A stretch of 64,000 bases of DNA from Pedobacter nototheniae (GCF_004335085.1 NZ_RQRS01000020.1:1-64000); one strand, 5' to 3'; counted from the stretch's first letter, positions 25,989 through 35,669 are shown. Notes: generated by a model from the sequence alone, not told the origin. Numbers and translations: made by a program.

Positions 25989-27200
25989 ATGTTAAAAACA
26001 AACTCAAAACGATTCGTTTTATCTGCTTTAGTAATGTTAGTTGCCGGGTTTTCTGCTTGTAAAAAAAGTAGTACCGATCCAGAAACAACGCCACCTGTTG
26101 GCTCTACAGATTATAGCCTTTTAGTAAGTGCAGGTTCGCCAGCAGGTACTTATATTTTGCATACAAGTTCATTAACAGAAGGTTCGGTAACTACAGCAGG
26201 TAATGGTGTGGAAACAACTGATTTAACTGTTATTACAACTAAAGGCGGTTATTACTACGCTACAAATGCAGCTGGTAACCTGGTTAAATTTTCTTCTGAT
26301 AATAAAAAGAACACAATTGTTAAAGAAATCCCTTTCAATAAAATTACCTGGGCTTACTGGTCTAGCTTTTACCTTTGGAAAGATGATAATACACTAATTT
26401 TCTTTAGTGTAAACTCTGGCTTGCAGTATGAATACGCTACACTTAACGTATCAACCATGACTTTTACAGCGAGTGGCAATATCAACATTCCTGTGCCAAA
26501 TGCTGGTTACTACTACTGGGGCAATAGTGCAACTTTTGTAGGAAATAAATTATACATCAGTTACACTAAAAATGCAAATGCTGATGATATTTCTGTAAAC
26601 GAAAGTTATTTAGCTGCTATTGATTACCCTGCAATGAACAACATTACAGTATCAACCGATACCCGTTTTAACTATCCAAGTCATTACACTTTACACGCTC
26701 CAGGTGCTTTTACAGATAACTCAGTAGCTTATTTCTTAAACTCGCCAACCATTTGGGCTACAAAAATGACAAACAAACCATTTGGTATTTATAGAGTTAA
26801 AACTGGCGCAACGGCGGTTGATAACACTTATTTCTATGAATTAACAGATCGTACAAAAGAGGAAGCTTTAGGCCTTTATCATGTAGGAACTGGTAAAGCG
26901 ATTGTTAAAATTTTAGATAAAACGCAAATTGACGGATCTTCTGCATACAGCACTAAATACATTACCGATTATTATGTTGTTGATGTAGTAAACCAAACCA
27001 AAACCAAATTGGATATTCCAAAAAGCATTAGCGGTGGTTATTCAGAAAACGTATTGGTTGATGGTGGCGTAGCTTACATTGCAGCTAAAACTAATGATGG
27101 TTTTTATATTTACCAGTATAATGTGGCTACAGGCACAGTAAAAAGAGGTTTAAAGTTAGAAGGTGTAACCGCATTAAGCCGTTTAGAAAAAATAAAATAG
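25989..27200 (+). CDS. DUF4374 surface lipoprotein, copy 2 (XusB-like)
   Basis: A 403-residue lipoprotein with lipobox FSAC (Cys24) followed by KKSS. It has the same plan as the protein at 22083: YSLLVSAGSPAGTYILHTSS near the start, and GVAYIAAKTNDGFYIYQYNV near the end. The composition is rich in Thr/Tyr/Asn beta strands, consistent with a propeller. Directly behind the TonB receptor, it probably presents a ferric-siderophore complex to it. A PepSY protein, the third member of Xus loci, is not in the window. Confidence 0.82.
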   Translation: MLKTNSKRFVLSALVMLVAGFSACKKSSTDPETTPPVGSTDYSLLVSAGSPAGTYILHTSSLTEGSVTTAGNGVETTDLTVITTKGGYYYATNAAGNLVKFSSDNKKNTIVKEIPFNKITWAYWSSFYLWKDDNTLIFFSVNSGLQYEYATLNVSTMTFTASGNINIPVPNAGYYYWGNSATFVGNKLYISYTKNANADDISVNESYLAAIDYPAMNNITVSTDTRFNYPSHYTLHAPGAFTDNSVAYFLNSPTIWATKMTNKPFGIYRVKTGATAVDNTYFYELTDRTKEEALGLYHVGTGKAIVKILDKTQIDGSSAYSTKYITDYYVVDVVNQTKTKLDIPKSISGGYSENVLVDGGVAYIAAKTNDGFYIYQYNVATGTVKRGLKLEGVTALSRLEKIK

Positions 27201-27224
27201 TTATCAATAACGCTCTCAAAATCT

Positions 27225-27286
27225 AAGCGCTCCAGGCTGTTTGCCGAAAGGCCAGCCGGAGTCGCTTTATCACCATCAATTTTTGT
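27225..27286 (+). ncRNA. Structured leader with a GAAA-tetraloop hairpin
   Basis: Bases 27225-27267 fold as nested stems AAGCG/CGCTT, TCC/GGA, GGCTG/CAGCC and GCC/GGC capped by GAAA. A GNRA loop on the plus strand suggests an RNA from that strand, upstream of the receptor gene at 27373. A second stem, TCACCA/TGGTGA, lies just downstream (about 27269-27295). There is no T-run, so it is not a standard terminator. It does not match the cobalamin, TPP, FMN or SAM riboswitch motifs I know. Confidence 0.45.
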
Positions 27287-27372
27287 GAAGTGGTGAAATT
27301 CGTGAAAACGAGAAAAGAAATTCGCTCAGGTGAGAATAAATAAAGCCTGACCCCTTTAAAAGCTTAAACCTT

Positions 27373-29865
27373 ATGAAAGATATAACATGCTCTACGGCAG
27401 TTCAAAAAACTGTTGCTAAAATCTTATTGCCCTGTTTTTTTATGTTAATGATGGCATTTGCTGCAATAAATTCTGCTTTTGCCCAAAGTAAAGGAACAGT
27501 TAAAGGAAAAGTAATTACCGCAGATGGACTGCCATTGCCGTATGCATCTGTGGCGCTACACCTGGAAGATGATAAACTATTTAAAGGCAGCATGAGCGAT
27601 TCTGCAGGTGTGTTTGTTTTTTCGGCCTTGCCCCACGGCAATTATAAAATTAAGGTTAGTAGCATGGGGTTTACTACGCATCACGGCGCTTTATTAAACC
27701 TTTCTTCTTCGCAATCATCCATCAATTTGAATAAGATTATCTTAAAAGAAGATGCACAGGTTTTAGCTTCGGTACAGGTAACTGCACAGAAAAAACTTAT
27801 AGAGCATGGTCTTGATCGTATGGTTTTAAATGTTGAAAATAGCATCTTATCTGAAGGTAACACCGCCCTTGAATTGTTGGAACGTGCACCCGGCGTTAAG
27901 GTTGATGATGAAGGAAAAATATCGCTCAAAGGGCGCCCAGGTGTATCCGTTATGATTAATGGAAAACTTACTTATTTAAGCCCGGCAGAATTAGCGATTC
28001 TATTAAAAGGAACAAATTCAGCCTCAATTTCCAAGATTGAAATTTTATCTAATCCATCAGCAAAATACGATGCTGCAGGTAACGCTGGAATGATTAACAT
28101 TGTTTTCAAAAAAAATCAGTCAAGCGGTTTAAATGGTTCCGTTTCGGTTAATGGCGGCGCTGGGCGTAATGCACGATATGGCTCTGGCGTAAATTTAAAT
28201 TATAGAAATAAAAACGTTAATGTTTTTGGAAGCTATAATTATGCATATCGTGGCGAAACGGAATATTTGGATTTTGAACGTCGTTTTTATAACGATGGAC
28301 AAGCTATTGGTAAATATGATAGGATTTCTAATCAGCATACTAAAACCAACGAACCCTTAAATACACACAATTTCCGCTTCGGTATAGATTTTGACCTTGA
28401 TACCGCCAATACGATTGGGTTTTTATTAAATGGAAATACAGGTAAATATCTGCACGACAGTCGCACCGGAAATATATTAAGAGATTATGCTGGCAACACG
28501 ATAACGGATATGTCGACAACAAATTATGACAGACAAAATTGGCAAAATCTCACTTATAACTTAAACTATTTGCACAAATTTAAAAAAGCGGGACGTGAGT
28601 TTTCTGCCGATGCAGATTACGCAAGCAACAGCTTTACTTCTAACTTAAATTTAGATACATATACTTTGCTGTCAGCAATTAGCCCTAATGGAGAAAATAG
28701 CAGTAGAAAAGGTTTCGTGCCAGCTAAAACTAATGTTTACATTGCTAAAGTAGATTATAAAGATGTGTTTTATAAAACGTTTAATATAGAAACCGGACTA
28801 AAAAGCTCTATTATAAATTCAGACAACAATTTACAATATCAATCTTTAAATAATGGTAATTGGGAATTTGATGCTGCAAGTAGTAACTATTTTAAATATA
28901 AAGAGCAAATTCATGCAGGTTACCTTAACATAAATCAAACCTTTAAATATTTTAGTTTACAATTAGGTTTAAGGGCAGAATATACCCAAACTACAGGAAA
29001 CCAGGTTACCACGGCAACTGTTTTTAATCGTGATTATTTCCAGCTTTTTCCAACGGTAACTTTTAATAAGCCATTGGGCGAAAATCATCAGTTGCAATTT
29101 GCTTATAACCGTAGAATTGAAAGACCAGATTATGGCGATTTAAATCCCTTTCGTGTATTTAGAGATCCGTTACTTTATTATGAAGGAAACCCATATTTGC
29201 GACCTGAGCTAACGCAAAGTTTTATGATTAACCATATTTTTAAGCAAAAGTATACGGCATCGATTAACTATAGCAGAACTAAAGATGTTATTACGTGGTT
29301 AACCGGGCAAAATGATGCTACGAATACAACCTTTGAAAGTCCACAAAATTTAAATAGCCTAACCAATTACGGTATCGCCTTTACTGGGCAAACCAATTAC
29401 TTTAGCTGGTGGACGGCTAGCAACTTTGCCAATTTATTTATGAATGAATATAGCGGAGATCTTGGTCAGGGCACATTTACCAATCGTCAATTAAGTTTTA
29501 GCGCAAATACACAAAATTCTTTTAAAGCAGGCAAAGGATATAGCTTTGAGTTAAATGGTTTTTACAACTCTAAATCTGTTTATGGTACCGCAACCGAAAA
29601 AGCTTACTATGCCATTTCTGCTGCTATGCAAAAACAAGTATTGAATGATAAAGGAAGCATAAAACTTTTAGTAAATGATATTTTCCAAACCAATCAATAC
29701 CGTCAAATAACGCGTTACCAAAATATAGATATGTATAGTCATATAATGGTTGATAGTAGAAGAGTAGTTTTATCTTTTTCATATCGTTTTGGGAAACAAA
29801 TAGCGAGCAGAGAGCGTAAATCAGGCTCAGAAGATATACAGAACAGGGTAAAAGGCGGAGGGTAA
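27373..29865 (+). CDS. TonB-receptor-like outer-membrane beta-barrel protein
   Basis: An 830-residue protein of the outer-membrane barrel family 3 type. A long N-terminus with signal peptide ends near NSAFA-Q (about 38), then a carboxypeptidase-regulatory-like domain (GTVKGKVITADGLPLPYASV), a plug with VMINGKLTYLSPAELAILLK and ILSNPSAKYDAAGNAGMINI, and a barrel to the end (VVLSFSYRFGKQ). This family often lacks a clear TonB box, and substrates are mostly unknown. It follows the structured leader. Whether it belongs to the siderophore unit is uncertain, as 172 bp separate them. Confidence 0.88.
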   Translation: MKDITCSTAVQKTVAKILLPCFFMLMMAFAAINSAFAQSKGTVKGKVITADGLPLPYASVALHLEDDKLFKGSMSDSAGVFVFSALPHGNYKIKVSSMGFTTHHGALLNLSSSQSSINLNKIILKEDAQVLASVQVTAQKKLIEHGLDRMVLNVENSILSEGNTALELLERAPGVKVDDEGKISLKGRPGVSVMINGKLTYLSPAELAILLKGTNSASISKIEILSNPSAKYDAAGNAGMINIVFKKNQSSGLNGSVSVNGGAGRNARYGSGVNLNYRNKNVNVFGSYNYAYRGETEYLDFERRFYNDGQAIGKYDRISNQHTKTNEPLNTHNFRFGIDFDLDTANTIGFLLNGNTGKYLHDSRTGNILRDYAGNTITDMSTTNYDRQNWQNLTYNLNYLHKFKKAGREFSADADYASNSFTSNLNLDTYTLLSAISPNGENSSRKGFVPAKTNVYIAKVDYKDVFYKTFNIETGLKSSIINSDNNLQYQSLNNGNWEFDAASSNYFKYKEQIHAGYLNINQTFKYFSLQLGLRAEYTQTTGNQVTTATVFNRDYFQLFPTVTFNKPLGENHQLQFAYNRRIERPDYGDLNPFRVFRDPLLYYEGNPYLRPELTQSFMINHIFKQKYTASINYSRTKDVITWLTGQNDATNTTFESPQNLNSLTNYGIAFTGQTNYFSWWTASNFANLFMNEYSGDLGQGTFTNRQLSFSANTQNSFKAGKGYSFELNGFYNSKSVYGTATEKAYYAISAAMQKQVLNDKGSIKLLVNDIFQTNQYRQITRYQNIDMYSHIMVDSRRVVLSFSYRFGKQIASRERKSGSEDIQNRVKGGG

Positions 29866-29883
29866 TCATTGCGCAAATGATTA
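29863..29883 (+). terminator. Weak stem at the end of the receptor gene
   Basis: TAATCATT (from the stop codon) pairs with AATGATTA around a 5-base loop. No T-run follows, so it may only protect the 3' end. Confidence 0.3.
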
Positions 29884-29994
29884 TCTAAACAATTATATAC
29901 GGGGGTATAGTGGATTGTTGGATTAATAATTTGGTCGTTTTCATAATGATGAAAAATTATTATCTTGCCGTCCATTTTAACGCTTTATCCCCTC

Positions 29995-32900
29995 ATGAAA
30001 TCTCACTCTTTGTTCGGATTATTTCCGAAAGCATGCGTACTATTTCTAGTTGCGCTAACTTTTTCATTTAATAGTTTTTCTCAACAAAAGCCATCTAAGT
30101 ACACTTTGTTGTGGCAAATAAGTGGTAAAGGATTAAAAAAGCCTTCGTTCTTATTTGGCTCTATGCATGTGAAAGATAACCGGGTATTTAACTTTAGTGA
30201 TTCTGTAATGAAAGCCATTGAATCCTGCTCGGGCTTCGTTATGGAAATACATCCAGATTCTTTAATAAAATCTATTCTTACTCCTAATGTTAGTAATGGT
30301 ATTGATGAAAAGGTTGAAAAAATGCTCTCTAAAGAGCAAAAAGCCGATTTAATGAGGAGGTTTGAAAAGAAAAATGGTTATACTCCCGATTCTTCTGTTT
30401 TAAGTAATCCCATACTTATTTCATCTTTAATGGATAAAGATCGATCCAGGCCTGATGATATGCAAACTTTTGTTGATGCCTATCTCTATGGTATAGCACG
30501 CACGATGAAGAAAAAGGTTTTTGGGCTTGAGGAACCTAAAGATCAACTAAATACTTTGTATGATAGTGAAGAGAAAATCTCAGCCATATTAGATCAGGAC
30601 GAAGAAGCAGAGGATTCTGCTTTGGAAGAAATGATTGAACTTTATGCTAGCGGAAATCTGGATGAAGTAACCGATTTAATCAACGATGGTTATATGGACA
30701 AGATTGAGCTTACTGCCCGTAATAAAGTAATGATTAACGGCATTATAAAACTCCTTAAAACTGAAAACGTATTTATTACCGTTGGAGTGGCTCACCTGCC
30801 AAATAAAGATGGCCTAATTGCCCTATTAAAAGATGCAGGATATACCGTAAAGCCTGTGGAAGCTGCTTTTACCGGCGTTGCTAAAACTTATAAGATAGAT
30901 CCTTTAAAAATGGATTGGTATAACTATGAGGATAAACAAAATGATTTTAAAGTTAGTTTTCCTACTGAACCTGTATTAACTAAAAAATTTGGAAATGTTA
31001 AAATTTTAATAAGCTCAGATTTATCCAACGGAACAATTTATACAACAAGTACCAATTATACTGGACCATTGGTGAAAATGACTGCTGAAGCCTATTTAGA
31101 TACTGTATTAACCAATTTCGCATCTGATAAAAGCACTCAAATTATAAATAAAACAAAAGGTAATATGTATGGCGGCATTAGTCTTGAAGCAGAGCTTAAA
31201 AAATCTGATAAGTTTTTGAGGACCATATTATTATTCAAAAACAATACATTCTATAATTTAAGTATAGAAAGTGATAGGGATAATTTAAAAGAAGCCTTTA
31301 GCGAACGCTTTTTTAGATCATTAGAAATTAATGAACCTGCAGTGGTAAAAAGTCAGGAATGGGTAACTTTTAAAGATGATACTGCTGCCTTTAGTTTAAA
31401 AATGCCTACCAAGCCGGATGTAATGAGCAACGTGGTTGAGAATCCTGGCAACCCAGATTATCCTTATTTTATCACGTTATACATGGCTACTGATAAGGTA
31501 AACCTGTTAAACTATTTGATAAAATATAACGATTATCCTGAGGGAATGTATCTGGCTAATAAAAATGAAGCCTTTAATTCATTAACTAATGTGATGGGTA
31601 GTAAAGGTAAAATAATTGGCGAACCTAAAGTGATTTTTAAAGATGGCTATGAAGGGCGTGAAATAGATATGTTACTCCTAGGTTCTTATTGCGAAGTGCA
31701 GCTTTTTATTAGAGGAAACCGTACGTACATGCTAATGAGACAGAACATGGCAGGAGAAAAAAAGGCGCCGGCAAATGAATTTTTTAATTCTTTTAATTTT
31801 CTTAAATATGCCGAAACTACACCAATAACATTTGCCCTGGCTGATGTTAAAGTGAATTTACCTAAATCACCTAAACTGATCCCCGAAAACCCTAAAAAAG
31901 TAACTTCATACCTACATACTGATCAATCTTACTTCTCGCTTAATAAAAAAACGGGTGGTTTATATTATGCCGAAGCCTCTACAATTAGTAAGTATTACAG
32001 AATTAAAGATGCCGACTCTTTAATTATAAAGTTGGCAAATGTTCTCAAAGCAGAAGGAACTAGTTTCAGTAAAGTTGAAAAAATTTTAAATAAACCATTT
32101 AAAGGCAACATATATTCTTACACCGATAGTGCCATGGGCAACGATAGAAAAACTAAAATATGGATCGATGGAAATCGCATTTATTGCCAATATTTAGTTT
32201 CTACTAAAGAGGAAATGGAAAGTAATATAGCGGATAAGTTTTTTAATGAAACCATTTATCCGCCAGTTAAAGAGCAAATTTCTTTAGAAAAATCAAAGGC
32301 GAGTTTAATATTTAAAGATTTGGTAAGTACTGATACTACCATCCGTAAAGAAGCTTTTGGGGCACTACACTATTATAAATTTGATAAAGAAGAGTTGCCA
32401 TTAATTCACGCCGCTTTAAAAGTAAAATATACCGATGATACGACAGCATTTGGAACCAGAAGCCAGTTAATTGGACAATTACACACTTTAAAAGACCCCA
32501 GCAATATCACACTTTTAAAAGAATTATTTAACGATACTAAAAATCCTGATGAATTGCGTGCAACGCTTTTATACAGCATTCCAAAAATCGATTCCTTGCA
32601 ATTCGATTGGTATTTAAATAACTTGATTAAGACTCCTCAATTTAAAATAGATAACTATTGGGATTTATTTTCGCCTCTGACAGATTCATTATCTTACTCC
32701 GCTAAAAACATAGATAAACTGTTGCTGTTAAACGAATTTAAAGACTATAGACCGATTTTAATCAGCATTTTTCTTGGGTTGACAAATGATAAAACTGATA
32801 GTACTTATTTGACAGTTATTAAGAATGAAAAAGAAAAAATCACCAGTCATGCCATGGAGGATCTTAATGAATATTTAGCTGGCGAACGAAAATTATCATC

Positions 32901-33456
32901 TCCTGTTTATCAATACTTGTCTATTTTGCCTAAAATAGAGTTACCTAAGCTGACGGATGAATTTACTTCTAAAGTAATACTGTTAGATAGCTTGAATTAT
33001 TTAATTACTGCAGCAGTGGTAGCAAGAATAGAATCAGGTCTGCCAATAGATCAAAAAATAATGCAAACTCAGTTGGATAGTTTATATAGTCGTTATGATA
33101 TTTTATATGCTATGCACAAAGCAAATCAGCTTGATAAAATTCCGTTGAAGTATAAAAAACAAGATGAGTTTGCTAAACTACTTTTATACAATTATCTAGG
33201 GGATGAAGAAAATTATCCTGAAACAATTAACCTTTTGGGGAAAGTAAAGGAGGGTAATGAAACTTATTATGTTTTTGAATATGGATTTGTAAGCGGAGAT
33301 GAAAAGACCTCTTTTATTGGATTAGTTGGACCATTTGATGAATTAAATGCAAAATTGGATTTTGATAAACCTCGTGCATTTAGCAATGGCGATATTAAAA
33401 CCGATGACTGGCAAACTCAGGCAGAAGTGATGATTGCTGTTATGAAAAAAGAATAG
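29995..33456 (+). CDS. Large TraB/GumN-family multidomain exported protein
   Basis: A 1153-residue protein taking ATG 29995 (MKSHSLFGLF); an upstream TTG reading is less likely. Signal peptide ends near FSQQ. Residues about 35-295 form a TraB/GumN domain (LLWQISGKGLKKPSFLFGSMH, VGVAHLPNKDGLIALLKDAGY). Two related beta modules follow at about 305-450 and 454-605 (DFKVSFPTEP and AFSLKMPTKP; each ends FF(R/N)S(L/F)), with a degenerate third at about 608-760. The last ~390 residues are helical and HEAT-like (TTIRKEAFGALHYYKFDKEELP). TraB domains are thought to be metalloprotease-like. No partner gene is obvious; this architecture is much longer than E. coli YbaP (about 260). Confidence 0.8.
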   Translation: MKSHSLFGLFPKACVLFLVALTFSFNSFSQQKPSKYTLLWQISGKGLKKPSFLFGSMHVKDNRVFNFSDSVMKAIESCSGFVMEIHPDSLIKSILTPNVSNGIDEKVEKMLSKEQKADLMRRFEKKNGYTPDSSVLSNPILISSLMDKDRSRPDDMQTFVDAYLYGIARTMKKKVFGLEEPKDQLNTLYDSEEKISAILDQDEEAEDSALEEMIELYASGNLDEVTDLINDGYMDKIELTARNKVMINGIIKLLKTENVFITVGVAHLPNKDGLIALLKDAGYTVKPVEAAFTGVAKTYKIDPLKMDWYNYEDKQNDFKVSFPTEPVLTKKFGNVKILISSDLSNGTIYTTSTNYTGPLVKMTAEAYLDTVLTNFASDKSTQIINKTKGNMYGGISLEAELKKSDKFLRTILLFKNNTFYNLSIESDRDNLKEAFSERFFRSLEINEPAVVKSQEWVTFKDDTAAFSLKMPTKPDVMSNVVENPGNPDYPYFITLYMATDKVNLLNYLIKYNDYPEGMYLANKNEAFNSLTNVMGSKGKIIGEPKVIFKDGYEGREIDMLLLGSYCEVQLFIRGNRTYMLMRQNMAGEKKAPANEFFNSFNFLKYAETTPITFALADVKVNLPKSPKLIPENPKKVTSYLHTDQSYFSLNKKTGGLYYAEASTISKYYRIKDADSLIIKLANVLKAEGTSFSKVEKILNKPFKGNIYSYTDSAMGNDRKTKIWIDGNRIYCQYLVSTKEEMESNIADKFFNETIYPPVKEQISLEKSKASLIFKDLVSTDTTIRKEAFGALHYYKFDKEELPLIHAALKVKYTDDTTAFGTRSQLIGQLHTLKDPSNITLLKELFNDTKNPDELRATLLYSIPKIDSLQFDWYLNNLIKTPQFKIDNYWDLFSPLTDSLSYSAKNIDKLLLLNEFKDYRPILISIFLGLTNDKTDSTYLTVIKNEKEKITSHAMEDLNEYLAGERKLSSPVYQYLSILPKIELPKLTDEFTSKVILLDSLNYLITAAVVARIESGLPIDQKIMQTQLDSLYSRYDILYAMHKANQLDKIPLKYKKQDEFAKLLLYNYLGDEENYPETINLLGKVKEGNETYYVFEYGFVSGDEKTSFIGLVGPFDELNAKLDFDKPRAFSNGDIKTDDWQTQAEVMIAVMKKE

Positions 33457-33519
33457 CATACTTTCAATATTTTAAAACAATTTTGGCCAAATTAGAATTG
33501 TTCATTAAACATAAAAGCT

Positions 33520-34128
33520 ATGGATAATGAACAATTTATACCCCAACAAGTAGATGGGGCGCAAACGGATGCAGTAGAAAATAGAACTTTTGATGTAGAT
33601 TTAAAGGCTGCTGAATTTTACGAACTGGCTAAAAAGCGCTTGCTCTGTATTATGGATTGGCATAAAATTTCGACAATTAAAGCGAGTGTTTTTTGTCTTA
33701 CAGATTTTGAGGGTAAAGAAGTAAACCGTCCGGCAATGGTAGGCGATTTTATTAAAATTGACATTCCCGGTCCGGGAAGTAGCGCAGGAAAGGGTTTTGA
33801 TTGGGTTAGAATTGAGCACATTGAAGAAAAGGTAATTGATGATTTAGATCAGCATATTTTGTTGATGCAAGTAAGACCATCAGCTATGCCCGGGGTTGAT
33901 CAAGAAGAAGCTGCACATTTTTTTAAACCCGATGCAACATCAACCTTCATGGTTTCAAAAAAAGGAAATACACTCACTGCTGAAGTTCATGGTAGAAATG
34001 AAATGGCTAATACAGACACAGAAAATATTTTGGATAAAGCCCGCAATGCAATCGTAGCTTCAGGTAGTTTTTTAGGCATTTCTATCCTCCAATGGAAGGT
34101 TTTAGTAAAGGGAATATTGAATTCTTAA
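33520..34128 (+). CDS. Cytoplasmic protein of unknown function
   Basis: A 202-residue protein with no signal peptide or membrane helix; not recognised. Its central part is beta-rich (ASVFCLTDFEGKEVNRPAMVGDFIKIDIPGPGS), then an acidic stretch, and a C-terminal amphipathic part (NILDKARNAIVASGSFLGISILQWKVLVKGIL). It follows the TraB gene by 63 bp. The reading frame covers the full space between neighbours, and codon use resembles theirs. Confidence 0.7.
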   Translation: MDNEQFIPQQVDGAQTDAVENRTFDVDLKAAEFYELAKKRLLCIMDWHKISTIKASVFCLTDFEGKEVNRPAMVGDFIKIDIPGPGSSAGKGFDWVRIEHIEEKVIDDLDQHILLMQVRPSAMPGVDQEEAAHFFKPDATSTFMVSKKGNTLTAEVHGRNEMANTDTENILDKARNAIVASGSFLGISILQWKVLVKGILNS

Positions 34129-34144
34129 TCATTGAAATTTTCTC

Positions 34145-34178
34145 TTAACATTCTCTTAATATTAATGGTGTAGCTTTG
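34145..34178 (+). promoter_or_regulatory. Candidate Pho box and -7 element before the phosphatase
   Basis: Two 11-bp direct repeats, TCTCTTAACAT (34141-34151) and TCTCTTAATAT (34152-34162), place TTAAC/TTAAT 11 bp apart. A perfect TAnnTTTG box, TAGCTTTG (34171-34178), lies downstream. No TTTG -33 element exists at the right distance; the repeats occupy that place, as expected for PhoB-type activation. The PhoB reading is inferred. Confidence 0.6.
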
Positions 34179-34219
34179 ATGGGTTAGCAAGCAAATAAGC
34201 TGATGCACTTTTAAGCACC

Positions 34220-35560
34220 ATGAAGAATACTTTAACTACATTATTTCTATCTTTTACTTTTGTATGTGCCTTTGCACAGAAAAATCCTCAGGCATTAGGT
34301 ACCAAAACATTGTATAAACCATTGCAGCAAAAATACGCAGCTGTGCCAAATGGATATGAAGTAGCATATATAAATTATGTGGGAAGGCATGGTGCAAGGC
34401 ATTTAACTAAGGATGTAGCAAAATCTTTTGCATGGAAAGTTTTACTTAAAGCCGATAGCTTAAACGAACTAACAAGTGCAGGTAAAGAATTAAAAACAGC
34501 AGTAGTAAATCTTCAAAAGGTAGAGATTAAACACCTTGAATCTATTTCTGTGGTAGGCGCAAAGGAGCTTGAAAATATCGCTAAAAGATTATACTTAAAC
34601 CAAAAGTCTTTATTTAAATCTGATGTTAAACTTTTGGTTGCTACCACAAAAAAAGGCAGAACAAAAGAAAGTGCAGAAGCTTTTTTAACGGGTTTAAAAC
34701 AGGAAGATCCAAATGCGGTTAAAGATGTTAAGTTTAATTATGCTGATGATGACAATTTGAGATTTCATGATTTTTCTAAAACCTACGATGAATTTAAAGA
34801 GAGCGGCTCGTGGTTAAAAACTTATAATCAATTAACAAAAGCCCTTAATCTTGAAGCCTTAACAGCCAATTTTACCTCTAAATTTTTTACAACAGGTTTT
34901 TATAAAGGACTTAGCGCATTAGATAAAGCCAATTTTACTGATGACATATGTGGGTTCTACGGTATTTTGCCCGCAATTCCGGCAGAGATTAAGGCAAATG
35001 GATTTACAGCTAACGATATTAATTTAAAAGCGTTTTTCGCTGTAAATGATTTGGCCAAACTTGGAAAGATAAACGATGCAGAAGATTTTCTTAAAAAAGC
35101 TCCAGGAACAAATAATGATGGCATACAGGTTAAAATTGCAGCAACATTACTGGCAGATTTTATTAAATCTACAGATGCATTTATCAAATCCAAACCTTAT
35201 ACAGCCGATTTACGCTTTGCACATGCGGAAACAATAGCACCTTTTGCAGCCATTTTAAATTTAAATGGAGCATCCACGGCAACAAATAATATTTTAACTT
35301 TTGATAAGATTTGGAAAGCTGAAGAAGTAGTTCCTTTCAGTTCAAATATTCAATGGATTTTTTATAAACAATCAGGTAAGCCTAATTACCTAGTTAAGTT
35401 TATGCTTAACGAAAGGGAAGTGGCTATTAACGGTTTAACAACCAAAACGTTTCCGTACTACAACTGGATAGCGGTACGTAAATTTTATATGCAGAAACTT
35501 AACAAATATGGTTACAAGCTTGATGGCAATGCACATGAGTATTTACTAAACGTTAAATAA
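34220..35560 (+). CDS. MINPP-like histidine phosphatase (phytase/inositol polyphosphate type)
   Basis: A 446-residue exported histidine phosphatase, branch 2. Signal peptide ends at AFA-Q (about 20). The catalytic RHGAR is at 56-60, and the proton-donor motif is HAE (335-337). HAE rather than HD is the mark of multiple inositol polyphosphate phosphatases (MINPP), which include bacterial phytases of Bacteroides. It probably releases phosphate from phytate or other phosphomonoesters in the periplasm. The Pho-box-like repeats in front, and those in front of the next gene, fit phosphate control. The substrate is inferred from the motif. Confidence 0.85.
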   Translation: MKNTLTTLFLSFTFVCAFAQKNPQALGTKTLYKPLQQKYAAVPNGYEVAYINYVGRHGARHLTKDVAKSFAWKVLLKADSLNELTSAGKELKTAVVNLQKVEIKHLESISVVGAKELENIAKRLYLNQKSLFKSDVKLLVATTKKGRTKESAEAFLTGLKQEDPNAVKDVKFNYADDDNLRFHDFSKTYDEFKESGSWLKTYNQLTKALNLEALTANFTSKFFTTGFYKGLSALDKANFTDDICGFYGILPAIPAEIKANGFTANDINLKAFFAVNDLAKLGKINDAEDFLKKAPGTNNDGIQVKIAATLLADFIKSTDAFIKSKPYTADLRFAHAETIAPFAAILNLNGASTATNNILTFDKIWKAEEVVPFSSNIQWIFYKQSGKPNYLVKFMLNEREVAINGLTTKTFPYYNWIAVRKFYMQKLNKYGYKLDGNAHEYLLNVK

Positions 35561-35594
35561 TCTGCATGCTTTAAATTAACATGGAAACAAATTG

Positions 35595-35610
35595 TTAACA
35601 ATATATTAAT
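35595..35610 (+). promoter_or_regulatory. Candidate Pho box before the TonB receptor
   Basis: TTAAC (35595-35599) and TTAAT (35606-35610) are 11 bp apart, exactly as at 34145/34156. A weak -7-like TAGTTTAA lies 15 bp further on. The background is AT-rich, so chance is possible for this copy alone. Confidence 0.5.
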
Positions 35611-35669
35611 ATCTAATGAGGATTTAGTTTAAATACGGAGTCGTTTTTTGCAGGAAATATTAACCCCGC

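Noticed and set aside
27225..27372. Known riboswitch (cobalamin, TPP, FMN, SAM)
   Set aside because: None of the conserved core motifs of these classes is present; kept only as an unnamed structured leader.
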